Source: Cupriavidus oxalaticus (GTDB lineage: Bacteria > Pseudomonadota > Gammaproteobacteria > Burkholderiales > Burkholderiaceae). Taken from it: DNA of 64,000 nt. Both the position numbers and the translations under genes were made by a program. The stretch covers positions 1-64,000 of the forward strand of contig NZ_CP038637.1 of the NCBI RefSeq assembly GCF_004768545.1, written 5' to 3'. Under the pieces are notes generated by a model that saw only the letters and a program-made list of their open reading frames with translations, was not told the DNA's origin and made no database searches. Positions 35,342 through 43,351 of the stretch are shown here, one piece after another (positions within the stretch are counted from its first letter, which is position 1; every line of letters starts with the position of its first letter).

Positions 35342-35361
35342 CGTATCGTGATATCTATACC
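35342..35361. promoter_or_regulatory. Backbone operator site 4
   Basis: CGTATC-N8-TATACC lies 14 bp before the start of the exported-protein gene at 35376, ahead of the ssb operon. Confidence 0.65.
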
Positions 35362-35375
35362 GAAAGGAATGAAAA

Positions 35376-35909
35376 ATGAAGTGCAAAAGATCCGTAGCGA
35401 GTTTGACCGTCACTATCGCCATGCTCTTGAGTGCAAATGCGTTCGCCGAACAAGGCAATGCTGATGCAGGCCAGACCAATCTCACCTACGAAATCAAGTT
35501 GCTCGAGAACGGTCAGGTCATTCACACCACGACCTTGTCTGCGATAGCCGGGAAGCCGTCGTCGTCCAAGTCGGGGCGCTGGATCAGCTACTTGGCCGCT
35601 TGCGACAGCACCGCCCCGGAGGCGTTGTCCTGCAGCGCGGAGAAGGTGTGGGATGGCATCAGCATCGAGGTGATGCCTGCAGTGGAAGGCAATGGTGCTC
35701 TCACGACGGAGCTGGAGATCACAGATAGCCAGTTGATCGGCATGGATACCATCACGCACGGCGGCTACCAGGTGGAGGCTCCTCGAATGAGCAGCGCAGT
35801 AGCGAAGATGAGCATTTCGATGCGGGAGGGAAGTACCGTTCACCTTCCCTATGGTGCAAGATCGACTGCTTCTCAGCGAGAGATCACCATCATTGCCCGG
35901 AAGAGCTGA
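35376..35909 (+). CDS. Exported hypothetical protein
   Basis: 177 aa behind AAAGGA. It has a clear signal peptide, KRSVASLTVTIAMLLSANAFA cut short here at the likely cleavage before EQ. The mature part has two Cys (AACDST, LSCSAE) that may pair, and many beta-strands. It is similar in layout to small periplasmic proteins of pilus or secretin systems, but I do not recognise the family. First gene behind operator site 4, followed by ssb after 2 bp. Confidence 0.65.
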   Translation: MKCKRSVASLTVTIAMLLSANAFAEQGNADAGQTNLTYEIKLLENGQVIHTTTLSAIAGKPSSSKSGRWISYLAACDSTAPEALSCSAEKVWDGISIEVMPAVEGNGALTTELEITDSQLIGMDTITHGGYQVEAPRMSSAVAKMSISMREGSTVHLPYGARSTASQREITIIARKS

Positions 35910-35911
35910 GC

Positions 35912-36352
35912 ATGAGCCGAGACACCAACAGCGTAAGACTCAAAGGCACAGTTGCCGGCGCTCCGGAAAGCCGCAGTAAGGCGAACGGTGACAGGACCGT
36001 TACCCTACGCCTGGCTACCGTCGACCGTGTCCAGCGAAATGGCGAGACAACGGAGTTTACCAACTGGCACCGTGTCGTGTGCTTCGGCAACGTCGCGGAG
36101 GAAGCTGGCACGCTTGCGCAGAATGACCGTGTCAGCATCGAGGGAAAGCTGCAAACACGGAAGTATGAGGTCGATGGCAAGGCTGCCTATATCACCGAGG
36201 TGATTGCCTTTGACCTAGACAAACTCGCTTCCAATCCCACAGCCAGCGAGCGCCCCACGCAGCCGCGCTCCTCTACCAAGCCGGCGCGCAATTCAGTCGC
36301 GGCCAATCCGCCTGGCGATGCTGGGCTGGACGGTGACGGGCCGCCGTTTTAA
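35912..36352 (+). CDS. ssb: Single-stranded DNA-binding protein
   Basis: 146 aa. The OB-fold shows VRLKGTVAGAPESRSKANG, TLRLATVDR, TEFTNWHRVVCFGNVAEEAG and VSIEGKLQTRKYEVDG. A disordered linker leads to an acidic hydrophobic tip (GDGPPF), a variant of the usual DDIPF that recruits partner enzymes. Plasmid SSBs coat incoming single strands and stop SOS induction; SSB transfer to recipients has been reported for some conjugation systems. It lacks the RxRM tail. Confidence 0.9.
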   Translation: MSRDTNSVRLKGTVAGAPESRSKANGDRTVTLRLATVDRVQRNGETTEFTNWHRVVCFGNVAEEAGTLAQNDRVSIEGKLQTRKYEVDGKAAYITEVIAFDLDKLASNPTASERPTQPRSSTKPARNSVAANPPGDAGLDGDGPPF

Positions 36353-36363
36353 CAGCCGGAGAC

Positions 36364-36705
36364 ATGATGACGCCTATGGAGCGAGTATCTATCGCGTACT
36401 TTCACATCGTTACCCAAGGTGGCCAGGATCTCGGCTGGGTCGGCTTCTGTGAGCAGCTTGATGAGGCCATGATCCCTGCGCTACTGCACCGCGGTGGCGA
36501 GGAAGGGGCGAGGCAGCGGGCAGAGACAGATCCGCCCAAGCCCGTCGGCTTCCACGGCGGCGCGGCGTTCGCGCCCCTGTCGTGGATGCTCGGAGGCCTG
36601 CGTGACGAAACCTATGTCCCTGTCGTCAGGGCAATGGACCACGCCGCTCGCTCTGCTTTTGCGGAGAGCAAGCGCGCTCCCACTGTCAAGCCGGAAGGGG
36701 CCTGA
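36364..36705 (+). CDS. Small hypothetical protein
   Basis: 113 aa starting 11 bp after ssb. No membrane segment; a Gly-rich middle (GFHGGAAFAPLSWMLGG). No family was recognised. It is co-transcribed with ssb by spacing. Confidence 0.55.
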   Translation: MMTPMERVSIAYFHIVTQGGQDLGWVGFCEQLDEAMIPALLHRGGEEGARQRAETDPPKPVGFHGGAAFAPLSWMLGGLRDETYVPVVRAMDHAARSAFAESKRAPTVKPEGA

Positions 36706-36716
36706 AAGGAGAGGTC

Positions 36717-36806
36717 ATGCTGGTGCTTATTCTGGCCTTGATGCTTGCGTTAGTCGTCTATCCTATCGTTTCGGCGATACAAGACTGCGCAGATGAGCAC
36801 GTCTAG
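36717..36806 (+). CDS. 29-aa single-helix membrane peptide
   Basis: A short frame starts at ATG 36717 behind AAAGGAGAGG, a very good ribosome-binding site. The peptide is mostly one membrane helix (LVLILALMLALVVYPIVS) with a short acidic end. It lies between the 36364 gene and a hairpin. The ribosome-binding site and composition support expression. Possible small membrane regulator or entry-exclusion-type peptide. Confidence 0.5.
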   Translation: MLVLILALMLALVVYPIVSAIQDCADEHV

Positions 36807-36811
36807 GACGT

Positions 36812-36837
36812 GCCCTCCCCCTCGATGGAGGGGGGGC
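36812..36837 (+). terminator. GC-rich hairpin
   Basis: GCCCTCCCCCTC and GAGGGGGGGC pair with one wobble around GATG. No T run follows. It may reduce read-through into the lipoprotein gene. Confidence 0.4.
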
Positions 36838-36891
36838 GAACGCATCGTCGCACCATTTCAGAACAAGCAAACTTAAACGGGAGAAGTATTC

Positions 36892-37239
36892 GTGAAGAGA
36901 TCCATTCTGGCAGTTGCACTGGCTATGTCGGCGGCTCTCGCTGGCTGCACAACGACCGGAGCCAACAACGCTATCACGGACCAGTCGAAGGTCGCCATGA
37001 TCAAGCCGGGCGTTACCACCACCAAAGATGTGGAACGCATCTTCGGTCGCCCAAGCAACGTGCAGTATCTCGAAAAGGGCGAGCAGATCTGGTCATACCA
37101 GAACGTCAGCACCGGGGCCATGGCCTACATTCCGTTCGCCAACATGATGGGGAACAGCATGAAGGAATCCACTTTGGTCTTTCGCTTCACCGGCAAGGGT
37201 GTGGTGAAGGAATTCCAGCAGGCAGAGAACCGCCTGTGA
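36892..37239 (+). CDS. BamE/OmlA-like lipoprotein
   Basis: 115 aa from the start behind GGGAGAA. Lipobox LAGC at residue 19 follows a short signal peptide. The mature part has the SmpA/OmlA-like pattern IKPGVTTTKDVERIFGRPSN and EQIWSYQ. It is an outer-membrane lipoprotein by sequence; such proteins occur in plasmid transfer regions as small envelope factors. Confidence 0.75.
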   Translation: MKRSILAVALAMSAALAGCTTTGANNAITDQSKVAMIKPGVTTTKDVERIFGRPSNVQYLEKGEQIWSYQNVSTGAMAYIPFANMMGNSMKESTLVFRFTGKGVVKEFQQAENRL

Positions 37240-37302
37240 CGAGCAAGGGCAATCCCTATTCACCGCGGAGCCCCGCAATGATTGGTCGATGAAGGCTGAC
37301 TA

Positions 37303-37611
37303 ATGGCATTCAACCACGCCAATACCGTATTTCGGGATGACGAAAGAGACTGGGAGGCAGCTGTGCTGAGCGCGCGCGCTACCTGGCTTGCCAGGTGGCC
37401 AGAGCACTGCACAAATTGTCATGGGGACCCCGGCGATTACAATTTCGACACGGACGAGATGGTGTCGAATTGCGGCATCTGTGGTCCGCTGGGCCGGTGT
37501 CCGCGCTGTGCGGCACACCTGGCAACTGGGGACCAGTGCACACACTGTGGCTGGGACAGGAAGCCAGATATTCCCTCTCTGTACACCGAGACTGACAAAT
37601 GGTGTCCTTGA
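37303..37611 (+). CDS. Zinc-ribbon protein
   Basis: 102 aa with repeated CxxC knuckles: CTNCHG, CGIC, CPRC and CTHCGW. These form probably two zinc ribbons. The N-terminal helix is charged. No catalytic part. It may bind nucleic acid or a protein partner. Confidence 0.6.
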   Translation: MAFNHANTVFRDDERDWEAAVLSARATWLARWPEHCTNCHGDPGDYNFDTDEMVSNCGICGPLGRCPRCAAHLATGDQCTHCGWDRKPDIPSLYTETDKWCP

Positions 37612-37769
37612 GGGTCTTTCTCGGCTTGCTGTAAAATGCTTGCTAGGGCTGGCAGGCCCTTACCGCCCACGAGGTGAACCCGTTTCGACGGGACTGCTGT
37701 GGTGCCTTTTTCTCGATCTCCTGCCGCAGGAGCAAGTGGGCTGCTCTCTTGCGGGCTATCGGAGTCGAG
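37609..37769 (+). promoter_or_regulatory. Promoter and structured 5' leader
   Basis: TTGAGG (37609-37614) and TAAAAT, 18 bp apart, could form a promoter. The roughly 130-nt leader holds small hairpins: AGGGC/GCCCT (37645-37660), CCCG/CGGG (37679-37692) and CTCCTG-CCG-CAGGAG (37718-37732). Together they suggest a folded leader RNA; no known riboswitch was recognised. Confidence 0.4.
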
Positions 37770-38339
37770 ATGAAAGTCCCAACTTCCTCGCTGCTCGCGA
37801 ACATTAAGCGAGAAGCAAAGCGCGTTGCGCGCTCTGGCGCAACAAGCCACAGCCTGGCTCTCGAAGCTGGCGCACGCGACGCCGGCTTCCCGAGCTGGCA
37901 TCAGCTTCAGCAGGCCCACCAGGACTGGAGCGCGCGCAAAGCGCAAACCGAAACCTTTCCAGTAGATCCGCTTCTGCCAGCCGGCTTCGACCAGACGCCC
38001 AACGAGGTCCGTTCGGCGTCGGAGCTGGATGAATGGTGGGACCGGCCATACGCCGTGACGCGCGAAGACGGACGATTCGAGGTTCGCTGTCTGGACGGCG
38101 GCGCATGGGATCGGTCCACCAGCTATGGCATCACAGCGGATCTCGATGAAGCGAGGAAGCTGGCAGAGAAGAAGCTGGCAGACTGGCAGCGTATGCGTGC
38201 GCGCCCTACCTGCTTGATTGACGATGGCTACGCTCTCGTCCGCATGCCACAGCGGCCGGACCAGCAGATGGAGATCTTGGCGCGACTTGATTCGCCCGCC
38301 GCGGCTAGTGCCTGGCTAAAGGAACACGGGTTCGACTAG
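37770..38339 (+). CDS. Hypothetical protein with glyoxalase-superfamily-like N-terminus
   Basis: 189 aa from ATG 37770 (GGAG five bases upstream). The first 45 residues (LLANIKREAKRVARSGATSH, then GFPSWHQLQ) match a short helical domain found at the start of many plasmid and toxin-related proteins, annotated as glyoxalase-like. The middle is alpha/beta. The function is unknown. Confidence 0.55.
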   Translation: MKVPTSSLLANIKREAKRVARSGATSHSLALEAGARDAGFPSWHQLQQAHQDWSARKAQTETFPVDPLLPAGFDQTPNEVRSASELDEWWDRPYAVTREDGRFEVRCLDGGAWDRSTSYGITADLDEARKLAEKKLADWQRMRARPTCLIDDGYALVRMPQRPDQQMEILARLDSPAAASAWLKEHGFD

Positions 38340-38411
38340 GCGGTGTTGACGGCGCACCTGGATGGCTGCGACTGCCAGGTGCGAGCCGCTCGGCGAGCAC
38401 GACTGCGGGCG

Positions 38412-38825
38412 TCACGCTCTGCTTGAGCTGGTGCGCGCGTCTGCCATGATGGCACCCACGGTTTCGGGCATGGTCGGCAAAGCCGCCTGGCCGAAGTCGA
38501 TGAGCGCCGGGGCCACGAGCTGGCGCAATAGGGCGTCATGCTTGCCAAGAGCCTCGCGGGCTCGGGCACCCGCGAGAAACTGTAAGCAATTGAGCCATGA
38601 GTAGCCGTTGCCGAGTCGCGTGGCCAGCACGGTATTCAACTCGCCCGTGGCTGGCGCCTTGCCAGCCGCGAACTGCAGCACCACGGTAAGGCCCGCCACG
38701 AGCTTGACCAGGGTCTCGCGCTCGGCACGCGCAGCGTATGGCATTGCGCGAGACAGGTCTCCCTCGAAAGCCGCCAGATTCGCATTGAACTGAATGCAAA
38801 AAGGATCAGTGAGGATCTTGGTCAT
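38412..38825 (-). CDS. Hypothetical protein
   Basis: 137 aa, helical with hydrophobic stretches (TLVKLVAGLTVVLQFAAG) that are amphipathic rather than membrane-spanning. No family was recognised. Confidence 0.55.
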   Translation of the reverse strand: MTKILTDPFCIQFNANLAAFEGDLSRAMPYAARAERETLVKLVAGLTVVLQFAAGKAPATGELNTVLATRLGNGYSWLNCLQFLAGARAREALGKHDALLRQLVAPALIDFGQAALPTMPETVGAIMADARTSSSRA

Positions 38826-38893
38826 GCGATTCGTCCGGCCATCTCAGGTGTATGGCGCAGCAGTGTACTACTGCTGCAGCGCCTCGGTCGCCC

Positions 38894-39433
38894 TTAGCGA
38901 TCCAGATTGTTCCATGCCCGAACCACCGACTCTAGTAGAGCGCGCCTGGATACGTCTTCCCTCGGAAGCCGTTCCGGACCCTTATGGCCACATGCAAGAC
39001 AAATGACGTACGCAGTGCCGGGATGAAACTCCGCGTCGACCTTCTCTTGCTCTCGACATTTCGGGCACGGTTTCAGCACCAACTTCTCGTCGCTTGCACG
39101 CGCAGCGTCCAGAAGTTGCCGTAGAGACGACGTGCTGTCTTGAAGGTCAATTCCGCCGTTGTATACCGGAGTGCTTCCCACCTCCGCTGCGCGAAACGCA
39201 TAATCGACGGCCTCTTCGTATGTTCCGGCAGCACAACAGGCCAGCGCGCGGCGAAGATAGAAGTCCTCCGATTCGGTTGCTTCCCGTGCCTGAATGTCAA
39301 GCTGATCAATCAGCCGCTCAATCAGGCGAAGGGTATAGACGCGTCGCTCAGCCGGATCCTTGGTCTTGAACGTACGGTTAGAAATGAAGTCGAGGCCGGA
39401 GAGGGCTTCGTTGAAGTTCAGCGTGACGGTCAT
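38894..39433 (-). CDS. Lar-like zinc-ribbon protein (restriction-alleviation family)
   Basis: 179 aa from ATG 39433 (AAAGGAG seven bases upstream). The last 55 residues match the Lar pattern: LKPCPKCREQ, then VICLACGHKGP and a final SVVRAWNNL. Lar of the Rac prophage modulates EcoKI restriction; most zinc-ribbon homologues are named by likeness only. The N-terminal 115 residues are helical and unrelated. Possible anti-restriction accessory. Confidence 0.6.
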   Translation of the reverse strand: MTVTLNFNEALSGLDFISNRTFKTKDPAERRVYTLRLIERLIDQLDIQAREATESEDFYLRRALACCAAGTYEEAVDYAFRAAEVGSTPVYNGGIDLQDSTSSLRQLLDAARASDEKLVLKPCPKCREQEKVDAEFHPGTAYVICLACGHKGPERLPREDVSRRALLESVVRAWNNLDR

Positions 39434-39502
39434 GGTCGCTCCTTTGTCATGGTTGGCTGTGCACAGCCGGAAGGGTATCGGTATGTTGCTCGGGATCAGC
39501 AA

Positions 39503-39928
39503 CTAGTTTCCCATCACTGGATAGTCCACTATGCCGCCGCAATCGAAGACCGTGCGCGCATCGCAGATGGACGCGCCAAACTTCGCGAGTAGACCGGGCG
39601 CGTGACTATCGATGGTTACGACGGGGTACGATGCAAAGCCTAGCGTTGAGAGCGCTACGGTGCGATGCCGGCCTGCTTTGAACACCACCTCATCATGTAC
39701 GTACCAGATCTCTGGCAGTTCGAACCACCCGTTCACGGGGATCACCATTACAGTCGCGAGACGTTTAGGGTTCGCCTTAAAGCGGGACAGTCGCCGCTCT
39801 AGCTGAAGACGGAGCTTCTGCGGGTCGAGGATCACGATTACAGGCTTCACAACCTGGCCGTTCGCCAACTCCCACGCGCCGTCCCATTGGTAGTGGTGTG
39901 GCTTTATGCATTTGATCATGGACCGCAT
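39503..39928 (-). CDS. GRHRT-motif protein, second copy
   Basis: 141 aa. It shares FKAGRHRTVALSTLG and the following VVTID strand with the protein at 25089-25541. The first half has a WELANGQVVKPVIVI strand. The start could be either of two ATG codons nine bases apart. Same uncertain role as its relative. Confidence 0.5.
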   Translation of the reverse strand: MRSMIKCIKPHHYQWDGAWELANGQVVKPVIVILDPQKLRLQLERRLSRFKANPKRLATVMVIPVNGWFELPEIWYVHDEVVFKAGRHRTVALSTLGFASYPVVTIDSHAPGLLAKFGASICDARTVFDCGGIVDYPVMGN

Positions 39929-39984
39929 CGCAAATTTGGAGTGTTTAGATTTCCTGAGTACATCAGCCGGAGCTGGCCATAGGC

Positions 39985-40743
39985 TTAGTGAATCTCTCCG
40001 ACCAGTTCGCCCTTTTCATCCATGAGCTTCAGCTGTACCAACTGAAACTGCATGACGCGGGTGTTCTTGTCCGCGGCTTGGGCGTAGAGGAACATCTCGG
40101 CCTTTGTCGGGTACGCGTTTCGGATGACGGATCCTGGCACGCCATTGGTGACGATGGCTTCCATTGCTCTTGCACGACCCTCATCCGCGACCTTCAGCTG
40201 GCGGAAATCCGCGCCGTTGCTGATTGCGACGCGGTAGTTGGCGCCGTAGAAGTGCAGATACTCACCGGGTCCGAGCGGCAAGCCCTTAACGGGAAAGGAC
40301 TGGGATGGCAGATCGTAGTGGCCCAGCGAGCTGTCAGCCTGCAGCACGATGAACGGATTGGCCTTCAGAGCTGCAATCTTGCTTTGAATCTCCGGGCGCA
40401 GCGCATCGAGCATCTCCTTTTTCTTGAAAGTGTCGGTGGTCCTACGGTATTCCTCCGAGACATCCGCGGCGAGCGCGTCAAAGTCCACCGGGATATCCGT
40501 CAGTGCGAAGTACAGATATGCCAGATCTACCCCCGAAGTGGCTTTGTGATACGCGCGGGCCGGGTCCACCTTGACCGTGGGCAAGCTAGGTGCGCTCTCC
40601 GCAGGCGGTTGGAAGACCTTGACGTCTCCGCCAGACGGTGGACGCAGCGATGCCGCATCCACCTGAGGTTCGTCCTTCTTGCCGCAGGCCGCGACGAGCG
40701 TAGCGGCCAGAATAGCGATTGCGAGTTTGTTCACAGGTGCCAT
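39985..40743 (-). CDS. Lipoprotein, DUF4852-like
   Basis: 252 aa from ATG 40743 (GGAGAGG upstream). The signal peptide ends in lipobox VAAC (LAATLVAACGKK). The mature part has the spaced pattern VDLAYLYFALTDIPVDFDAL and a helix with FKKKEMLDALRPEIQSK, as in DUF4852 proteins. It is probably an envelope protein of the transfer region. No catalytic residues seen. Confidence 0.6.
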   Translation of the reverse strand: MAPVNKLAIAILAATLVAACGKKDEPQVDAASLRPPSGGDVKVFQPPAESAPSLPTVKVDPARAYHKATSGVDLAYLYFALTDIPVDFDALAADVSEEYRRTTDTFKKKEMLDALRPEIQSKIAALKANPFIVLQADSSLGHYDLPSQSFPVKGLPLGPGEYLHFYGANYRVAISNGADFRQLKVADEGRARAMEAIVTNGVPGSVIRNAYPTKAEMFLYAQAADKNTRVMQFQLVQLKLMDEKGELVGEIH

Positions 40744-40863
40744 CACCTCTCCGGAAGTTGTAGTCGTGGCGGGGAAGGAGCGCACGCGACTTGCAGTGGC
40801 GGGGGCTTGCCCCCGGATCATCCACCTATCGGCAAAAAACAGCGGCGATTTACACCGAATCGT

Positions 40864-40881
40864 TACCCCTGCAGAGGGGTA
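40864..40881. repeat. Inverted repeat upstream of the lipoprotein
   Basis: TACCCCT and AGGGGTA flank GCAG. It lies between two minus-strand genes and could be an operator of the lipoprotein gene or a weak hairpin. Confidence 0.35.
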
Positions 40882-40926
40882 TTTGGCGCGGCGATCTGGA
40901 CTTTGAAGTTGAGCTACGGTTGCCCT

Positions 40927-41145
40927 TTAAGCAGCGCGTGCGCGACGTGCCTCGCATAGGTGGAAACAGCGCGCCAGTAGGCTGCCATTGCGGCGCCGCT
41001 TCCACGCTAGCTCAGCTTCTGCGTTGGATTGGTCCCGAAGCTCGCGGAAGGCTTCGGCGACGGCGACGGCACGGCGCTGCTCCTCTGGGAGGGCCAGAAG
41101 CTTGCGTGCAGCTGGCAGTCGTAGCAGGGGATTGATGTAGCCCAT
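40927..41145 (-). CDS. Small basic hypothetical protein
   Basis: 72 aa, helical and basic (AWKRRRNGSLLARCFHLCE). Its start overlaps the stop of the upstream gene by one base, so they are coupled. No family was recognised. Confidence 0.5.
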   Translation of the reverse strand: MGYINPLLRLPAARKLLALPEEQRRAVAVAEAFRELRDQSNAEAELAWKRRRNGSLLARCFHLCEARRARAA

Positions 41146-41654
41146 CAGAAGCGGGTCTCCTCACCAGACTGTCCATCCGGGGAGCGAGCGGCCAACAGGC
41201 GTTGGTGCTCAGCCGCGAGCGCTCGCCGCACGGCAGCCAATCCGTAGTAATGGCCGTCAATGCGGATGCCGACATGATGCTGATGCACGTCTATCACGTC
41301 CGATGCCGAGTCGGGACTTGTTAGGGGCGGAGTCGGGGAGGCGCTGAGCATGTCTTCCCAGACGCGCAGCTTTCCAGCGACCCGGCAAGCAGCTTTCATC
41401 TCCGCCGTTGGCGTGGTAGGGACAAGCGTCCATCCCGCGGGCACCTGGTAGGCTTCAGCGGTAGAAGAAGACTGCTCCGTATGCGTAGTCTGTGCCATCG
41501 AACCAATCTCGGCCCGCGCACGATCCACCAGTTCAAGCACGGATTCGCGCCGGATTGCGGGGTAGCCTTCGACCACACCCACGACCCCCACAGCGCATAA
41601 CGTTGCTCGCAGTGCGTCGAGTTCACGCACGACTTGCTCTGCCTTTCGGCTCAT
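41145..41654 (-). CDS. Phage-type hypothetical protein
   Basis: 169 aa. The block PAGWTLVPTTPTAEMKAA is common in small phage and mobile-element proteins that carry a generic 'W-x-L-V-P-x-x-P' segment. No function is known for them. The C-terminal half may form a separate alpha/beta piece (HHVGIRIDGHYYGLAAVRRA). Confidence 0.55.
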   Translation of the reverse strand: MSRKAEQVVRELDALRATLCAVGVVGVVEGYPAIRRESVLELVDRARAEIGSMAQTTHTEQSSSTAEAYQVPAGWTLVPTTPTAEMKAACRVAGKLRVWEDMLSASPTPPLTSPDSASDVIDVHQHHVGIRIDGHYYGLAAVRRALAAEHQRLLAARSPDGQSGEETRF

Positions 41655-41719
41655 CTCAGTTTCTCCATTGTGCCGGCATGCCGGTGAATGCAGCAGCGTC
41701 GCGTGCGCGACAGGATCTG

Positions 41720-41995
41720 TTAGACCTCGTAGACCTCGCGAAGCATTTCATACAGCTCGCGCCCAGCTGCCGGTGACAAGACGCCAATGCGGACGTTGCT
41801 GCGGCGAGACGTGTGTTTGCGAATGCCGATAGTCATCCAGCCGTCCCTGCGATGTGCGACAAGGGACGTGTTCGTTCGAAGTATCTGGGTACCGGGCTCC
41901 GGACTGTCGTCAAGAATGACGAGGCGCACCAGATCGTGGTCCGGTGCGTCCATGCGCTTATGCGTGATGTTCATTTGATCCTGGTTCTGCGCCAT
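41720..41995 (-). CDS. Small hypothetical protein
   Basis: 91 aa from ATG 41995, the start that best fits the close spacing to the upstream gene. The sequence is beta-rich (HDLVRLVILDDSPE, RIGVLSPAAGRELYEMLREV). No family was recognised. Confidence 0.5.
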   Translation of the reverse strand: MAQNQDQMNITHKRMDAPDHDLVRLVILDDSPEPGTQILRTNTSLVAHRRDGWMTIGIRKHTSRRSNVRIGVLSPAAGRELYEMLREVYEV

Positions 41996-41996
41996 G

Positions 41997-42242
41997 TCAC
42001 CCCCGGATCGAAGCGCGTGCAGCCAGCACCAGGGCCTCCGCTGTCGCCCTATTCGCGTGCAGATCTTCGATCCTGGCTCGGAATCGCACCCCAGCATCGG
42101 AAACGATGCAGTCATTGCCTTGAGCATCGCGGCGCATGCGACGTTCGAACTGCACCACCCGCAGCACCGGCAACGCCAGACGTTCGATGTTGAAAGCGTA
42201 GTAGGTTCGGTAGATGGTCAACGTCGGCTTCATAACGGGCAT
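41997..42242 (-). CDS. Small hypothetical protein
   Basis: 81 aa from ATG 42242, preferred because GGGAGAGGG lies about six bases upstream; ATG 42293 is also possible. It contains a beta-rich basic region (VLRVVQFERRMRRD). It is the first gene downstream of the GTGTAC operator at 42337-42350 on the minus strand. Confidence 0.5.
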   Translation of the reverse strand: MPVMKPTLTIYRTYYAFNIERLALPVLRVVQFERRMRRDAQGNDCIVSDAGVRFRARIEDLHANRATAEALVLAARASIRG

Positions 42243-42309
42243 AGCTGACCCTCTCCCTTCATTCACTAACAACTTGCTGCTGTTCCTAGCCATTCCGCTC
42301 TTCCCTCGA

Positions 42310-42351
42310 TATGTACATCGGTATACCAATCTTGCGGTGTACATGTACACC
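42310..42351 (-). promoter_or_regulatory. Operator region with GGTGTAC-AT-GTACACC palindrome
   Basis: A perfect 16-bp palindrome (42336-42351) and a related ATGTACAT (42311-42318) lie upstream of the minus-strand genes. The core GTGTAC-N2-GTACAC is the same as at 19032-19045. Confidence 0.55.
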
Positions 42352-42468
42352 ATGTCAAGTGGAGAGACGGCATGAGGCAGACAACAAAATCCTTGGTTTT
42401 TGCGCTGTACTCAGCGTTGCATTCATACCACCGCGCCCGCATACTTTCGCGTAACGCTACCAGATTGC

Positions 42469-42596
42469 TCAAGGGCGACCGCGTCGAGCGTATGGCGCGA
42501 AACCCTCAGACTGGTGAGGAGATTAAGGTTAGCGCGGCCAAGACAGTGAAGTTCAACGCGGGCCAGAAATTCAAGGATCCGTCAACAAATAACTAG
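42469..42596 (+). pseudogene. Partial duplicate of the HU gene
   Basis: Bases 42469-42594 match the 3' half of the HU gene at 57783-58061 (minus strand) at roughly 90% by eye, including [17 protein letters not shown] and the end of the gene. One base is missing near the end (GATCCGTC instead of GATGCCGTC), so the last residues are altered. The upstream sequence is unrelated, so the N-terminal dimer arm is absent. An open frame from 42372 could make a hybrid, which is unlikely to be functional. Confidence 0.75.
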
Positions 42597-42676
42597 GTGA
42601 GCAGACGTCTGATTCTTGCAACTGCGAAGTGGCGGCAACAGTCAGCCGACCACCAGAACACAGGAGAACACCAAGT

Positions 42677-42865
42677 ATGAACACCGCGAAGCTTCTAACG
42701 CTCGCAATTGCCCTGGCCATGGGCGTCATCGGATGGTACGGCCTGACACACAAACGTTCAGCTAAAGAAGGTGTACCCTGCATCGCGTCCCAGGGCGTAA
42801 GCCAGACAGCCAACGGGTCGCTAGTTGTGTGCAGTCAAGACATGGGCTCGAAGCAAGCCCGCTGA
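42677..42865 (+). CDS. Small secreted or membrane-anchored protein
   Basis: 62 aa from ATG 42677 behind AGGAG. One hydrophobic segment (LLTLAIALAMGVIGWYGLT) followed by a short polar part with two Cys. A single-pass anchor or uncleaved signal. Function unknown. Confidence 0.5.
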   Translation: MNTAKLLTLAIALAMGVIGWYGLTHKRSAKEGVPCIASQGVSQTANGSLVVCSQDMGSKQAR

Positions 42866-42866
42866 A

Positions 42867-43253
42867 ATGTCCATGGCTAATCCCACAGCACTACGTACAC
42901 CATACAAGCCGGTTTGGCCACCACAGAATCGTGATTACTTCACCGTTAGGGTGATGAACTCTCATGCCTTGGAGAATGTGTCGAAGGTATTGTGGGCCGT
43001 GCATGAGAAAGACGACTTCTTTGTTGGCCCATCTGTACGCCTCACCAGCGCTGTAGGCCGTGTTCAATTGGACACACAAAAACTGGCCGAGCAGTTCTGC
43101 GAGCACGCGCGCAAAGTCCTCAGCAAGCGCCATGGCGACGCTATTCAGCTCGCCGTGGTGTCCGGCACTGCGCCCACGAAGATTTCTGATCGTTGGACAC
43201 GCGAGCACTCGGAACGCGCGCGCGTAATGCTGAGCGCACTAGAATGCGGGTAG
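42867..43253 (+). CDS. Hypothetical protein
   Basis: 128 aa from ATG 42867, one base after the previous stop, with no clear ribosome-binding site. The middle is helical (VQLDTQKLAEQFCEHARKVL). No family was recognised. Confidence 0.5.
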   Translation: MSMANPTALRTPYKPVWPPQNRDYFTVRVMNSHALENVSKVLWAVHEKDDFFVGPSVRLTSAVGRVQLDTQKLAEQFCEHARKVLSKRHGDAIQLAVVSGTAPTKISDRWTREHSERARVMLSALECG

Positions 43254-43351
43254 CGACGGTAGCCCAGCATCAGAACCTTCGTGCGCAACATTGGTGTGAT
43301 GGGCTTCTAGCAACAGGCATCCGATAAGAAGGGACACAATTGGGAGTTAAG

